Numbered from the stretch's first letter, positions 51,476 through 60,830 are shown. The stretch is DNA of 64,000 nt from Bacteroidales bacterium (GCA_017938925.1 JAGBAO010000013.1:161037-225036); one strand, 5' to 3'. Numbers and translations are program-made. The notes: a model not told the origin generated them from the letters alone.

Positions 51476-52897
51476 ATGAAAAAGTTCCCGTTTATCATAC
51501 TTTTTTCTCTCTGCACCCTTGCGTGCAACTATGACACACTGCCAGAGATTCCGAAACCGATACACTATGAAAAGAACCCGGAAGCCGAGCCGGAACCTGA
51601 AGCAGGAGGCAATATACCGATCGTATTTTCAGGCTCATTCGGTGACGCCATCACCACGAGAGCAGGCATATCCGACGGTAAAATCACGTGGAATGCCGGT
51701 GACCGTATCCAGGTCCTCTGGAATGATGGTTTCAACTATGCCACAGCATCCACAGAAGGAACAAGCGCGGAATTCTCCACTGAAGTTAACGAATCCGACA
51801 CCTACTGGGCTGTCTATCCTTCATCTTTAGAAGCATCTGTGGGATCGGAAGGGCTCTCCATAATCGTTCCTGATCAGCAGCAGGGCGAATTCGACAAGGT
51901 GAACATCGCAGTAGCGACAACTCCATCCGGAAACAATTCTCTTGTATTTCACAATCTCTGCGGCCTCGGTTCTTTCACTTTAGACCGAAACGACATAGCC
52001 AGGATTGTATTCAAGGGACTTTCAGGTGAGAGTCTTGCCGGCAATGCAGTGCTTGCCATCAGCGACACAGGCATTCCGAGTGTGGCTTCGCTCTCATCCG
52101 CAGTGGACTCAATCACGGTTGTTCCCGCCACTGAGAGCAGTTTTGCTGCAGGAACATACTATTTCGCTGCTGTTCCGGGTGCACTGGAAGCCGGCGTACG
52201 TTTCACACTCACGACAAGCAGCGGCAACACCATAATAGGCAAAGCCTTTCCTGCTCCCGACCAGCTGAACCGTTCGGAGATACGTTCTTTCGGCACCTTG
52301 GGCAACATATCCGCTGCGGATGTCCTGCAGCTGCGTTTCATTTTCGGACCGGATGCGGGCGCGAAAGCGATCTATGATCCTGAAAACAAATGGCCGGATG
52401 TCTCAGTGGGCGCAGACCTTGCTGATGGAGTGAATTATACATACACCATCGATGGGGTGGACTACAGCTTCTATGTGAAGGATATTGCAGAAACCGGTAG
52501 TTTCTCATGGAACACAAACAATAAAGACGGATATGCAGACCGTATCTGCATTCCATCTGCCACAGTTTACTTCGGCCTCCCTGCAATCGAAGGTCTCAAA
52601 CTGACCGGAGTCGTGGTGGGACAGTCCAGAAGAGGTTCAAAGGACAATGCAGAAGACAAGATCACAACTGTGGGCATCACTGACTGTATTCCGGAAGGGG
52701 CAAAAGCGGAGAAGAGCTATGTATCCGGAGGAGAACTTCAGGAGTGGCCTGGCTGGGCAGGAAAGAAAGACAAGAAAGTGGTTGACCATGAATTCCATCT
52801 CTCCGGCACACAAGCCAACACCACTTATTATCTCAACAGCGACAACTCGGCCATAGGACTATACTTTTCACGTCTGGTCCTCACATACGAAAAATAA
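51476..52897 (+). CDS. Fimbrillin-like surface lipoprotein
   Basis: 473 residues with a lipobox at TLAC (Cys17) and a Pro/Glu-rich linker (about 22-45). Residues about 50-275 are fimbrillin-like (ITTRAGISDGKITWNAGDRI, YWAVYPSSLEASV, LVFHNLCGLGSFTL, GTYYFAAVPGALEAGVRFTL). A second beta domain (about 285-473) begins LQLRFIFGPDAGAKAIYD and contains ATVYFGLPAIEGLKLTGVVV and LYFSRLVLTYEK. The same two-domain unit recurs in the protein at 55443-57806, and a related form occurs at 57951-59330. Its place right after SusD suggests a surface ligand-binding role. No micro-protein gene precedes this copy. Confidence 0.75.
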   Translation: MKKFPFIILFSLCTLACNYDTLPEIPKPIHYEKNPEAEPEPEAGGNIPIVFSGSFGDAITTRAGISDGKITWNAGDRIQVLWNDGFNYATASTEGTSAEFSTEVNESDTYWAVYPSSLEASVGSEGLSIIVPDQQQGEFDKVNIAVATTPSGNNSLVFHNLCGLGSFTLDRNDIARIVFKGLSGESLAGNAVLAISDTGIPSVASLSSAVDSITVVPATESSFAAGTYYFAAVPGALEAGVRFTLTTSSGNTIIGKAFPAPDQLNRSEIRSFGTLGNISAADVLQLRFIFGPDAGAKAIYDPENKWPDVSVGADLADGVNYTYTIDGVDYSFYVKDIAETGSFSWNTNNKDGYADRICIPSATVYFGLPAIEGLKLTGVVVGQSRRGSKDNAEDKITTVGITDCIPEGAKAEKSYVSGGELQEWPGWAGKKDKKVVDHEFHLSGTQANTTYYLNSDNSAIGLYFSRLVLTYEK

Positions 52898-52932
52898 TAT
52901 TGACAAATAATCATTCACACATCAACACTTGT

Positions 52933-54108
52933 ATGAAAAAACACCGATTAAACAAACTGATTCCAGCAGGAATTCTCGCTCTCTCAATCTTTGCAGCGTC
53001 TGGGTGTACACAAAAGTCTTACTTTGACTCGCTGCCACAGGGGTGCGACCCAATTGAGGTCGGCCGAGGCATAACTCAACTCTTCATAGACAAGGATAAG
53101 CCTGAAAGAACAACCAAAAAAGGCATGACCTATGTAAAATATACCGTCACGAGCGAATGGGCAAACTGCCTTGAATTTGCACGTGGCATTGGCGACAAAA
53201 AGATGGAAGATGCTCTGATTGCAATGTGGGAGCCTTTCAATGACGGTGGTGAGAAAGAGACCTTTCGCTCACACAAGTGGCATGTAGATTATTCTGTCTT
53301 TGGAGCAGTTCCATTGCAGGTTTACTGCCTCAACTCGGATCCACGCGCCTATAAGATAGGTATGGACTATGCTGACAATCAGTGGAGTATGCCATCTGAG
53401 AATCCAGCAGAGCACTCCCTCACCAAGGTTCCATATGAAAAGCAGCTTGAATGGTTCTCACAAGGTTATTCTCCACAGACCCGTCTCTGGATTGACGATA
53501 TGTACATGATCACATTCCTGCAGTTGCAGGCATATAAAGCAACTGGCGACCTCAAATATGTAGAACGTACTGCCAAGGAACTTGCTCTCTACCTTACTAA
53601 CCTTCAGCAAGAGAATGGACTGTTCCTCCATACACAGGACGCCCCTTACTACTGGGGACGCGGAAACGGATGGATGGCCGCAGGAATGCCAATGCTGCTC
53701 AAAGTTCTTCCAAAAGACAACGAGCACTATGCAATTATCGAAAGTTCATACCTGAAGATGATGTCTACCCTATTGAACCTTCAAAGAGAAGACGGTCTCT
53801 GGGGACAGTTGCTCGACGAGCCAGAGTCTTATGGAGAGACATCATGCACCGCCATGTTTACCTATGCATTCATTGAAGGATATGCTGCCGGGGTTCTCAA
53901 TGAGAAATACGCAAAGGCTGCCAGAAAAGCATGGATTGCCCTCTGTGGAAAACTGGAAAATTTTGAACTCACAGATGTCTGCATCGGCACCAACGGTAAT
54001 CCCGACAAGGAGTTCTATATGAACAGGGCTCGCAAGACCGGTAACGAACATGGACAGTGCGCTATGATGTGGGTGGCAAATGCACTCGTGAATAATCCAA
54101 ACCTTTAA
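52933..54108 (+). CDS. GH105-family unsaturated uronyl hydrolase, lipoprotein
   Basis: 391 residues from the ATG at 52933, which begins a lipoprotein signal (IFAASGC, Cys25). The in-frame ATG at 52900 gives a polar extension. The (alpha/alpha)6 barrel signatures of GH88/GH105 are present: HVDYSVFG (Asp119), TRLWIDDMYMI with Asp188-Asp189 at the expected catalytic site, APYYWGRGNGWMAAG, and SCTAMFTYAF. These enzymes release the unsaturated uronic acid left at oligosaccharide ends by polysaccharide lyases, as on rhamnogalacturonan or ulvan fragments. It lies upstream of a BNR-4-type propeller gene, a possible lyase partner. By eye its base composition is a little more AT-rich than its neighbours, possibly from a separate origin. 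Confidence 0.9.
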   Translation: MKKHRLNKLIPAGILALSIFAASGCTQKSYFDSLPQGCDPIEVGRGITQLFIDKDKPERTTKKGMTYVKYTVTSEWANCLEFARGIGDKKMEDALIAMWEPFNDGGEKETFRSHKWHVDYSVFGAVPLQVYCLNSDPRAYKIGMDYADNQWSMPSENPAEHSLTKVPYEKQLEWFSQGYSPQTRLWIDDMYMITFLQLQAYKATGDLKYVERTAKELALYLTNLQQENGLFLHTQDAPYYWGRGNGWMAAGMPMLLKVLPKDNEHYAIIESSYLKMMSTLLNLQREDGLWGQLLDEPESYGETSCTAMFTYAFIEGYAAGVLNEKYAKAARKAWIALCGKLENFELTDVCIGTNGNPDKEFYMNRARKTGNEHGQCAMMWVANALVNNPNL

Positions 54109-54110
54109 AA

Positions 54111-55430
54111 ATGAACCTGATGAAAAGAATATACTTAATATCAGCACTTATTGCACTGCTCTCTTGCAATATCTATGCAGATGCCCAGGTCCGCCGTCTG
54201 CCGACTGTCAAGGAAGTCGACTGCAACTATTTCCGCGAAGTGGCCAGCGTGGATGATATGGCCTGGACATGGTGGTTCGGCCCGCAGGTGTGGTCGTGCG
54301 ACGATTATAAGTCTAAACTCTGGTGGGGCTATACATCGGCAAGAGGCTACACCGGCATTGCAGAGTATGATGCAACTGACGGAAACTTCCGCAAGGTCCA
54401 TCTTAAGAAGTGTACATGGAATGACGACCACAACAACAGCGTGGTGGTCATGCTTCCAGACCGCAGGGTCGCTTGCATATACACATATGGCCATGACAAG
54501 AGCAATGAGGTCTATGTAAGAATTTCCACCGGATATGAGTCCATCGATGAATTCGGTGATGCCATTCCTATCGAGTTCGCCGGAACAACCACTTACATCC
54601 AGTACTTCTTCATGAACGGGAAGCACTACATCTTCACAAGAACCAAGCAGGACACCTACAAATGGGCCTGGACAAGTTCTGAGGACATGGTGAACTGGAC
54701 AGAGCCTGTAGAATTCATCACGGCAACCAACAAAAGATATTACATCAAGCTTCAGAGAGTTACGGATGTGGACGGAGTCATCCGTATAGTTGCCTATGGC
54801 CACCCTACCCAAAGCAAGGACTGTAGGGTCAGGATGGGCTTCATAGACTTCAACGACGGCAACGTCTATAACAAGGACGGCAAGACTGTGGTCACACGCC
54901 TGGGGGACTGCTTCGACTACACGGAGCTCGATGTGCTGATTCCAAATGAAGAAGGAAAAGTCCTGCGCCTGTTCGACGTGGCAGCCTGTCCGAAAGACGA
55001 GTGTGCCGTTGCTGTGGCGTCATTCACAAAGGATATAAAGACTGACTCCCGTTACCTGATCTACAAGAACGGAGAGATCCAGGACATCACGGCAGGAGGA
55101 CTGCCTTTCTGGAACTACTCGGTCTATCTGGGAGGCGTCAGCTTCATAGACAAGGACAGAGTGGCACTGTGCAGGAACGACGGACTTGAAGACTACGGAA
55201 CTGACTATGTGGAGCTCTGGAAATTCAAGGGAGGAAAATGGAAAAAGGAGAAGTGTCTCCACAAGGAAAAGGTCGGAGAGGACATCATCAGAAACCTTCG
55301 TCCTATCGTGGACTATAAAGGACGCTATCTGCTGTGGCAGCGCGGCTGCTATGACCATAGAAAGAAAGGACATACTTTCACACTTGAAGCCAAGATCTAC
55401 GATCTGGAGAAAGAGAAACTTATAAGGTAA
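54111..55430 (+). CDS. BNR-4-type seven-bladed propeller, possible polysaccharide lyase
   Basis: 439 residues; the signal peptide spans about residues 1-26 (start at 54111, or 54120 for MKRIYLIS). The mature protein is a beta-propeller with WWFGPQVWSCDDYKSKLWWG, then TWNDDHNNSVVVMLPDRRVA and YTYGHDKSNEVYVRIS. The DDHNN element (105-109) and the later His128 correspond to a motif seen in BNR_4-type proteins, including PL24/PL25-like ulvan lyases as recalled from family knowledge. In those lyases His, Tyr and Arg side chains act on uronate. It begins two bases after the GH105 gene, the usual partner of a lyase. It could instead be a non-catalytic or sialidase-like propeller, so the enzymatic role is an inference. 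Confidence 0.65.
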   Translation: MNLMKRIYLISALIALLSCNIYADAQVRRLPTVKEVDCNYFREVASVDDMAWTWWFGPQVWSCDDYKSKLWWGYTSARGYTGIAEYDATDGNFRKVHLKKCTWNDDHNNSVVVMLPDRRVACIYTYGHDKSNEVYVRISTGYESIDEFGDAIPIEFAGTTTYIQYFFMNGKHYIFTRTKQDTYKWAWTSSEDMVNWTEPVEFITATNKRYYIKLQRVTDVDGVIRIVAYGHPTQSKDCRVRMGFIDFNDGNVYNKDGKTVVTRLGDCFDYTELDVLIPNEEGKVLRLFDVAACPKDECAVAVASFTKDIKTDSRYLIYKNGEIQDITAGGLPFWNYSVYLGGVSFIDKDRVALCRNDGLEDYGTDYVELWKFKGGKWKKEKCLHKEKVGEDIIRNLRPIVDYKGRYLLWQRGCYDHRKKGHTFTLEAKIYDLEKEKLIR

Positions 55431-55442
55431 ACAATAATTGCT

Positions 55443-57806
55443 ATGAAAAAACACTTGAAACTGCTTGCTGCGATCATGATCGCGGCAGCTTGTGCAGAAG
55501 TAGAGCCTGTTCCGGAGCCGGAACCTGAACAGAATCAGGAACAGAATCAGGAACAGGTGACGCCACCCGAAGAAGATGATGAGGATGCGACTCCGGTGGA
55601 GCCGTCTGATTTCAGGGCTGTCCTGGCAGAGCAGGCAACAGGTATCGAGACCACACTTTCCTGGAAAGCGGGAGATGCCATCACATTTTTCTGGAACGGC
55701 GAGTCTTCTACCGTATCCATTGATGAAGCGACAGATACGGTTAGGTTTGAGCAGAAGGTGACTGCCGGAACTTACTATGCCGTATATCCTGCTTCAGCAG
55801 CAAAGGAACAGTATGGGGATGCCGTGATGGTGGACATTCCTACGGTTCAGAGCGGAACGTTGGAAAATGCCTTTATCTGGTTTGCTGAAACTGATTCCTT
55901 GAACAGGGTGTTCGAACTGCGGCACCTGGGCTCACTGGGAAGCATAACCTTGGGAAGGAGCGACATCCGTAAGATCACGATTTCCGGCAACAAGGATGAA
56001 GGAATTGCAGGAACAGTATATGCTTCGATCGGTGAGGACGGCAAGCCATCCTGCGCAGAGGCAGATGCCACTGAGATCATCCTTGAACCTGCAGGCGGAG
56101 AGACTTTCAGCCCTGGCACTTATTACTTCATAGCCACACCGGGCTCCCTTTCCGACGGTCTGTCCTTTACCTTGGAGACCAGCGGAGGCAACATGATGTT
56201 CGGCAGCGCGTATCCTGACGAAGCCAAGCTGGAGCGAGGTACCCTCATGTCCTTCGGAACCATTGATGACATCTCATCAGCAGACGCACTGAGGCTTCGT
56301 TTCATTTTCGGACCGGAAGCTGGTGCGAAGGCTAAGTATGACAAGCACGATTGGCCTGATACAGACTGGCCAACAGACCTGCATGAAGGCAAATATTACG
56401 ATTACACTATAGATGAGCAGGTCTATAGCTTTTATGTCAAAGATCTTGTCCAATCGACATCCAAGAATTTTAAATGGAACACTAATGATGATGCCGGTTA
56501 TGCTGACCGTATCGCTATTCCATCTGCAACTGTTTACTTCGGTCTTCCGGCCATTGACGGTCTTCGACTGAGCAATGTCGTGGTCGGTCAGTCCAGAAGA
56601 GGTGCAACAGACAATGCTGAAAACAAGATCACCAAAGTAGGTATCACAGACTGTATCCCAGCTGAGGCCGGAGCGACAAAGAGCTATGTATCAGGCGGTG
56701 AACTTCAGGACTGGCCCGGATGGTCCGGATCGAAAGACAAGAAAGTGGTTGACCACGAATTCAAACTCTCCGGGACGCAGGCGAATACCGTATATTATCT
56801 CAACAGCGACAATGCTTCGATCGGTCTTTACTTCTCCCGCCTCGTCCTTACATACGAGAAGCCGGAGTGCTCCTACAAGGGATTTCCCGAGAACTGGCCG
56901 CTGGAAAGTGAAATAACAGGTGGAGAAACAGGGGGAGAAGCAGGGGGAGGTTCAACCACCAATGTCGACGCCAATGCAGACATCCGCATACTTTTCATCG
57001 GCAACAGTTTCACCCGCGATGCTGTATTCCATCTTCCGGGAATGATCAAGGCAGCAGGTACAGACAAGAAGATACTGCTTGTCCACATGTATTACGGAGG
57101 CCGCACTGCACAGAATTATTTCAAGAACTGGAACAAAAACCGCGACTTCACCTGCTATGTGACGCTTCCTGGTGCGGACAGCTGGATTACCGACAAGACT
57201 GCCGGCACATTCACCCTCGCAGAGATGGCCGCACGTGCCGACTGGGATTTGGTTGTGGTGCAGGAGCACACCGGAAACCAGTACTCCTGGTATTGGACGG
57301 AAGATGAGAAGACCGCTCTCCAGGGGATAATCGACTATGTCAAGACTGCGAAGTCAGGCAATACACCAAAGGTGCACTACGTGATGTCTCAGGCTTATCA
57401 GAATCTTGAAAAGGCAGGTAGTAACCAGAACTTCAGCAACGAGGCAGAAATGTACACGGTGATTACGACCCAGGCCCGCAAGGTTATGGAAGAGACAAGT
57501 TTCGACGGAATCATCTCCACCGGCACAATGCTCCAGAACCTGCGTACATCCTCGCTCAACGACGACCTGCACCTGACACGTGACGGATTCCACATGAATC
57601 TCGGAATTTCACGCTATGGAGCAGCCTGCACTGTGTTTGAATCCATAATCAGTCCGCTGACAGGCAAGAACCTGGACGGGAATACCTACCGCTACGCAGC
57701 AGAGGACGACATTACCATTCCGGTGACTGATGAAAACGCCCCGATCGCACTGGAGGCTGCTCGTGCAGCAATAGAAAAACCATACGAAATCACAACTCTT
57801 AATTAA
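55443..57806 (+). CDS. Fimbrillin-like lipoprotein fused to an SGNH hydrolase (DUF4886-like)
   Basis: 787 residues with a lipobox (IAAAC, Cys17) and an acidic Gln/Glu/Pro linker built from a tandem QNQE unit. Residues about 55-290 are fimbrillin-like (YYAVYPASAAKEQYG, LRHLGSLGSITLGRSDIRKI) and about 290-480 repeat the second domain of the protein at 51476-52897. After a Gly/Glu linker, residues about 515-770 form an SGNH hydrolase: RILFIGNSFTRDA (Ser in GNSFT), VVVQEHTG, and LHLTRDGFHMN with Asp and His of the catalytic triad. Such domains deacetylate glycans. The fusion would place esterase activity on a surface stalk. It starts 12 bases after the propeller gene. Confidence 0.8.
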   Translation: MKKHLKLLAAIMIAAACAEVEPVPEPEPEQNQEQNQEQVTPPEEDDEDATPVEPSDFRAVLAEQATGIETTLSWKAGDAITFFWNGESSTVSIDEATDTVRFEQKVTAGTYYAVYPASAAKEQYGDAVMVDIPTVQSGTLENAFIWFAETDSLNRVFELRHLGSLGSITLGRSDIRKITISGNKDEGIAGTVYASIGEDGKPSCAEADATEIILEPAGGETFSPGTYYFIATPGSLSDGLSFTLETSGGNMMFGSAYPDEAKLERGTLMSFGTIDDISSADALRLRFIFGPEAGAKAKYDKHDWPDTDWPTDLHEGKYYDYTIDEQVYSFYVKDLVQSTSKNFKWNTNDDAGYADRIAIPSATVYFGLPAIDGLRLSNVVVGQSRRGATDNAENKITKVGITDCIPAEAGATKSYVSGGELQDWPGWSGSKDKKVVDHEFKLSGTQANTVYYLNSDNASIGLYFSRLVLTYEKPECSYKGFPENWPLESEITGGETGGEAGGGSTTNVDANADIRILFIGNSFTRDAVFHLPGMIKAAGTDKKILLVHMYYGGRTAQNYFKNWNKNRDFTCYVTLPGADSWITDKTAGTFTLAEMAARADWDLVVVQEHTGNQYSWYWTEDEKTALQGIIDYVKTAKSGNTPKVHYVMSQAYQNLEKAGSNQNFSNEAEMYTVITTQARKVMEETSFDGIISTGTMLQNLRTSSLNDDLHLTRDGFHMNLGISRYGAACTVFESIISPLTGKNLDGNTYRYAAEDDITIPVTDENAPIALEAARAAIEKPYEITTLN

Positions 57807-57813
57807 TAACAAT

Positions 57814-57948
57814 ATGAAAAAAACAACCAACTATGTCAGTCCGGAAGTGCAACTTCTGCAGATGACGGGAATGGGCATTTTGTGTGCCTCCCAACTGTTC
57901 GACTCCGAGCAGAATGAATCAATAATTGAAAACACTTTTAACTGGTAG
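57814..57948 (+). CDS. 44-residue micro-protein, NYxxP/GxLCxS/FNW family (member 3)
   Basis: The frame starts MKKTTNYVSPEVQLLQ, has GMGILCAS near residues 19-26, and ends ENTFNW before TAG. It starts seven bases after the SGNH-fusion gene and its stop is two bases before the ATG of the fimbrillin-like lipoprotein at 57951. The last bases, CTTTTAACTGGTAGCC, nearly repeat those of member 1. Between LCAS and FNW the sequence is variable and acidic (DSEQNES). No signal peptide, transmembrane segment or known domain was found; the function is unknown. Confidence 0.72.
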   Translation: MKKTTNYVSPEVQLLQMTGMGILCASQLFDSEQNESIIENTFNW

Positions 57949-57950
57949 CC

Positions 57951-59330
57951 ATGAAAAAGATAGTCTATATTTTATCAGTGGCTCTTGCAGCCGCTGCCTG
58001 CTCAAAGCCTGAAAGCCCGGTAACCAATCCTGAACCTCAGGAGCCAGTTACAGGCAAAGTTGAATTCACCGCTGTTTTCGGCGAAGCTCCTGTAGTGAAG
58101 TCGGAACTCTCCGGTGAAAGTGTGCTCTGGAAAGCCGGAGACGAAATTTCTATTCTCTGGGACGGTGGAAATACGACCGCACAGGCAGATGCAGCCGGAG
58201 CACAGGCAAACTTCTCTGCAAGTGTCGATGATGCTTCAGAGTATTTTGCAGTCTATCCTTCAAAGGCAAGCGTTTCACTGAGCAAAGGTGCGCTTACAGT
58301 GGGAATTCCTGCAGAACAGAACGGTGCGTTTGAAGACGTGAACATTGCGATTGCAAAGACCACAGAACGATCTCTGGTCTTCAAGAACCTCTGTGCTCTG
58401 GGTAAGATCACCCTCAGCAGAAACGATATCGCAAAGATTGAGTTCAAGGGTGGCGAGGGTCAGAGCCTTGCAGGCGATGTCACTTTGAGCATTAACGGCG
58501 AGGGCGTACCTTCTGTCATATCCACAGCTTCTGCTGCCGAGTCAATCGTGCTGACCCCTGCCTCTGGAGATGCCTTTGCAGCCGGCAGCTACTATTTCGC
58601 AGCAATCCCAGGCACGCTTAATAAGGTGGAATTCACGCTCACAACTGTCAGTGGCAATACCATTCTTGGTAAGGCTTCAGCTAACCCGGCTGAGCTTCTC
58701 CGCTCAAAAGCTCTTAATTTCGGGACTTTGGATGCTGAGGGTGCTGCTACCACTATGACTTTGACTTTTGATTTTCAGGGGGATGCTCTTGAGGGATGGC
58801 CTACGGCAGCCCAAGCAGCCAATACACTTGAAAGTAAGACTGTAACGTATCCTCTTGATGGAACTGACTACGAATTCAAATTGCATTTTCCACAGACCAG
58901 CGATACTAAACCACGCGGTGTCTATTGGGGTTACAGTGATAGCTATGGTAACCGATTGCTACTCAACGGAAAATTTAAATATGCTGGAATTCCTGCAATT
59001 TCAGGATACAAACTCGTAAAAGTTATTCTTTGGCAGAAACGCCAGGGTAATGATGATAAGGAGGACGTCCCTGCCGTAGCTATCTCTGCGGAAGCTCCGG
59101 CTACAAACCCTTCATCAACCGCATCCATGAATCTTGTAAGTGGTGGCGACCGACTAACCTGGAAGGCTGGCCTGGGGAAAAATGAGATTGGTGGTCCATA
59201 TACATATAACTTGAGTGGTACTGAGGAGGGAACGAATTACTATATTGTCATTTACAATGTAAGTAAGACACCGAGCTATGTTGCCGGAATAGCAAAAATG
59301 GAAGTAACTTACGAAAAGGTCTCTGAATAA
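57951..59330 (+). CDS. Fimbrillin-like lipoprotein
   Basis: 459 residues with a lipobox (AAAAC, Cys17) and a short Pro/Glu linker. Residues about 35-260 are fimbrillin-like: VEFTAVFGEAPVVKSELSGE, YFAVYPSKASVSL, LVFKNLCALGKITLSRNDIA, SYYFAAIPGTLNKVEFTLTT. The C-terminal domain (about 265-459) is beta-rich, starts MTLTFDFQGDALEGWPTAAQ, and ends VAGIAKMEVTYEK. It is related to, but more diverged than, the ones at 51476 and 55443. It follows the third FNW micro-protein by two bases, and its stop overlaps the next ATG by one base. Probably a surface structural or binding protein. Confidence 0.75.
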   Translation: MKKIVYILSVALAAAACSKPESPVTNPEPQEPVTGKVEFTAVFGEAPVVKSELSGESVLWKAGDEISILWDGGNTTAQADAAGAQANFSASVDDASEYFAVYPSKASVSLSKGALTVGIPAEQNGAFEDVNIAIAKTTERSLVFKNLCALGKITLSRNDIAKIEFKGGEGQSLAGDVTLSINGEGVPSVISTASAAESIVLTPASGDAFAAGSYYFAAIPGTLNKVEFTLTTVSGNTILGKASANPAELLRSKALNFGTLDAEGAATTMTLTFDFQGDALEGWPTAAQAANTLESKTVTYPLDGTDYEFKLHFPQTSDTKPRGVYWGYSDSYGNRLLLNGKFKYAGIPAISGYKLVKVILWQKRQGNDDKEDVPAVAISAEAPATNPSSTASMNLVSGGDRLTWKAGLGKNEIGGPYTYNLSGTEEGTNYYIVIYNVSKTPSYVAGIAKMEVTYEKVSE

Positions 59331-60571
59331 TGAAGGGGATGCTCAAATCAATATTACCTGCTGCCGGCTGCCTGCTGGCGGCAGGTATAGTTTCTGTTGC
59401 GATTCTTTCCGCATGCAGCAAAGACGGCGGAGCTGACACGCAAAGCATAACGATAACGGAAGGAGGACAAAGTTCATGGGCCATTGCCTATGACAAGCTG
59501 GAAGGCAATGCGGGTGAGTTTCTGGAGGCATTTGCCTCATATACCGGCTGCACTCCCCTGAGCTATCTTGAAGGTTCACAGCAGAACGCCAAGGAAATCC
59601 TCGTGGGAAAGACTTCAAGACAGGAGACGAAGGAGGTGCTCAACGGCATAGCACATGGCTTCAAGATTGCCTTTCATGGGGACAAGCTTGTGATAGCCGG
59701 CACTGACGACACCTGGACTGCAATCGCGCTTTACGAGTTCGAAAGGAAGGTTCTAAAATCAGCTGAATATCTGGACGGAGGAAACTTGAAAATACCTGCT
59801 GATTACTCTCTGAGTGAAAGCCATGATGATCCTCAGACCATAGCACGACTGTTGAACCATGGCCATACGGAATTCGCTTTTACCACTGAGAAAGTGATGA
59901 CCTGCGCTGGTGAAGGAGCTGTCAAAGTGGCTCAGGGAGCTGCAAGTGACGGCACCCACGTGTACTTCGTGCTTCGTAACTCAGGCGACACCGAGGCGAT
60001 GGTCTTCAAATATGACATGGACGGACAGCAGGTTGCAAAGTCAGAGGTGTTCAACGGAGGACACTGCAATGACATGACCTTGAATACCAAAACTTCCACT
60101 TTGTACGTAGCACACGGCTCTGCTGCCCCTAAGGTGCTGACTCCTCTTGCTGCGGACAACCTCTCAATCGGCACTGACGTGAGCATATCTGTGGGTACTG
60201 GTGCAATCAGCTACAATGCCTCACGCAACTGCTACGCCATAAGCCAGGGAGGAAACAACCTGGTTCTCTGCGATGCTGATTTCAAGAAAGTTCAGAGTTA
60301 CAGCCGCACTGACGACACCGGATACACAGCTCAGGGCATGGGCACTGACGACTATTTCGTCTATTTCCCGATGAGTTCGAAATCCAACACGGACAATATA
60401 CTTGTGGTCTATGACTGGTACGGGACATATGTCGCAACCCTCAAGGTGGATCTTCCCCTTGAATCTGAAAGCATGTTCTATGCAGGAGGAAACTACTACG
60501 TGAACTTCCACTCCGGTGGAGCGAACCTGTACAGGATCACACCAGTCCTTGCCTACACTTATGATTCATAA
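59330..60571 (+). CDS. Lipoprotein with glycosidase-type N-domain and propeller-like C-domain
   Basis: 413 residues. The signal peptide ends in AILSAC (Cys29). Residues about 38-170 resemble the alpha/beta accessory domain found at the N-terminus of some glycosidases (YLEGSQQNAKEILVGKTSRQ, GFKIAFHGDKLVIAGTDDTW, IALYEFERKVL). Residues about 185-410 look like a small propeller (DGTHVYFVLRNSG, CNDMTLNTKTSTLYVAHGSA, FVYFPMSSKSNTDNILVVYD). No catalytic pattern was recognised. The ATG overlaps the upstream TAA (TAATG), so it is translationally coupled and probably the last gene of the locus. A binding or accessory role is likely; the function is not known. Confidence 0.6.
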   Translation: MKGMLKSILPAAGCLLAAGIVSVAILSACSKDGGADTQSITITEGGQSSWAIAYDKLEGNAGEFLEAFASYTGCTPLSYLEGSQQNAKEILVGKTSRQETKEVLNGIAHGFKIAFHGDKLVIAGTDDTWTAIALYEFERKVLKSAEYLDGGNLKIPADYSLSESHDDPQTIARLLNHGHTEFAFTTEKVMTCAGEGAVKVAQGAASDGTHVYFVLRNSGDTEAMVFKYDMDGQQVAKSEVFNGGHCNDMTLNTKTSTLYVAHGSAAPKVLTPLAADNLSIGTDVSISVGTGAISYNASRNCYAISQGGNNLVLCDADFKKVQSYSRTDDTGYTAQGMGTDDYFVYFPMSSKSNTDNILVVYDWYGTYVATLKVDLPLESESMFYAGGNYYVNFHSGGANLYRITPVLAYTYDS

Positions 60572-60628
60572 TCCGCGGAATGCATATCGATCGAAGTAAC
60601 CGGTTGGCGACATCAAACTCTATCTCCT

Positions 60629-60742
60629 CGGGTGCTACATGAATCCCGCTGTTTCATGTAGCACCCGTCTTCCCAATGGTGCTCAAACCCCGAAAATTCA
60701 TGCGGGTGCTACACGAACTCTGCATTCTCATGTAGCACCCGC
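60629..60742. repeat. Two related hairpins built from a GGGTGCTACATGA unit
   Basis: Arms at 60629-60642/60654-60667 (perfect 14 bases) and at 60702-60716/60728-60742 (15 bases, one mismatch) use the same unit four times in alternating orientation. Neither is followed by a T-run. Together with the 60783-60830 hairpin they fill the 395-base gap after 60571. This resembles a REP-like or miniature mobile element. Confidence 0.65.
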
Positions 60743-60782
60743 AATCCATATGGCAGCCAAACAAAAAGCGGAAAACAGCCAT

Positions 60783-60830
60783 TGACATGAACCCCGAAAG
60801 TTAGACAAAAAACTTTCGGGGTTCATGTCA
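60783..60830. repeat. Perfect 20-base inverted repeat
   Basis: TGACATGAACCCCGAAAGTT (60783-60802), an eight-base loop, then the exact complement (60811-60830). There is no T-tract on either side, so it is not a standard terminator, though it could stop transcription from 60571 or form part of the neighbouring repeat element. Confidence 0.75.

Noticed and set aside
60783-60830. Standard Rho-independent terminator
   Set aside because: The hairpin is perfect but there is no T-run on either strand, so it is recorded as an inverted repeat instead.
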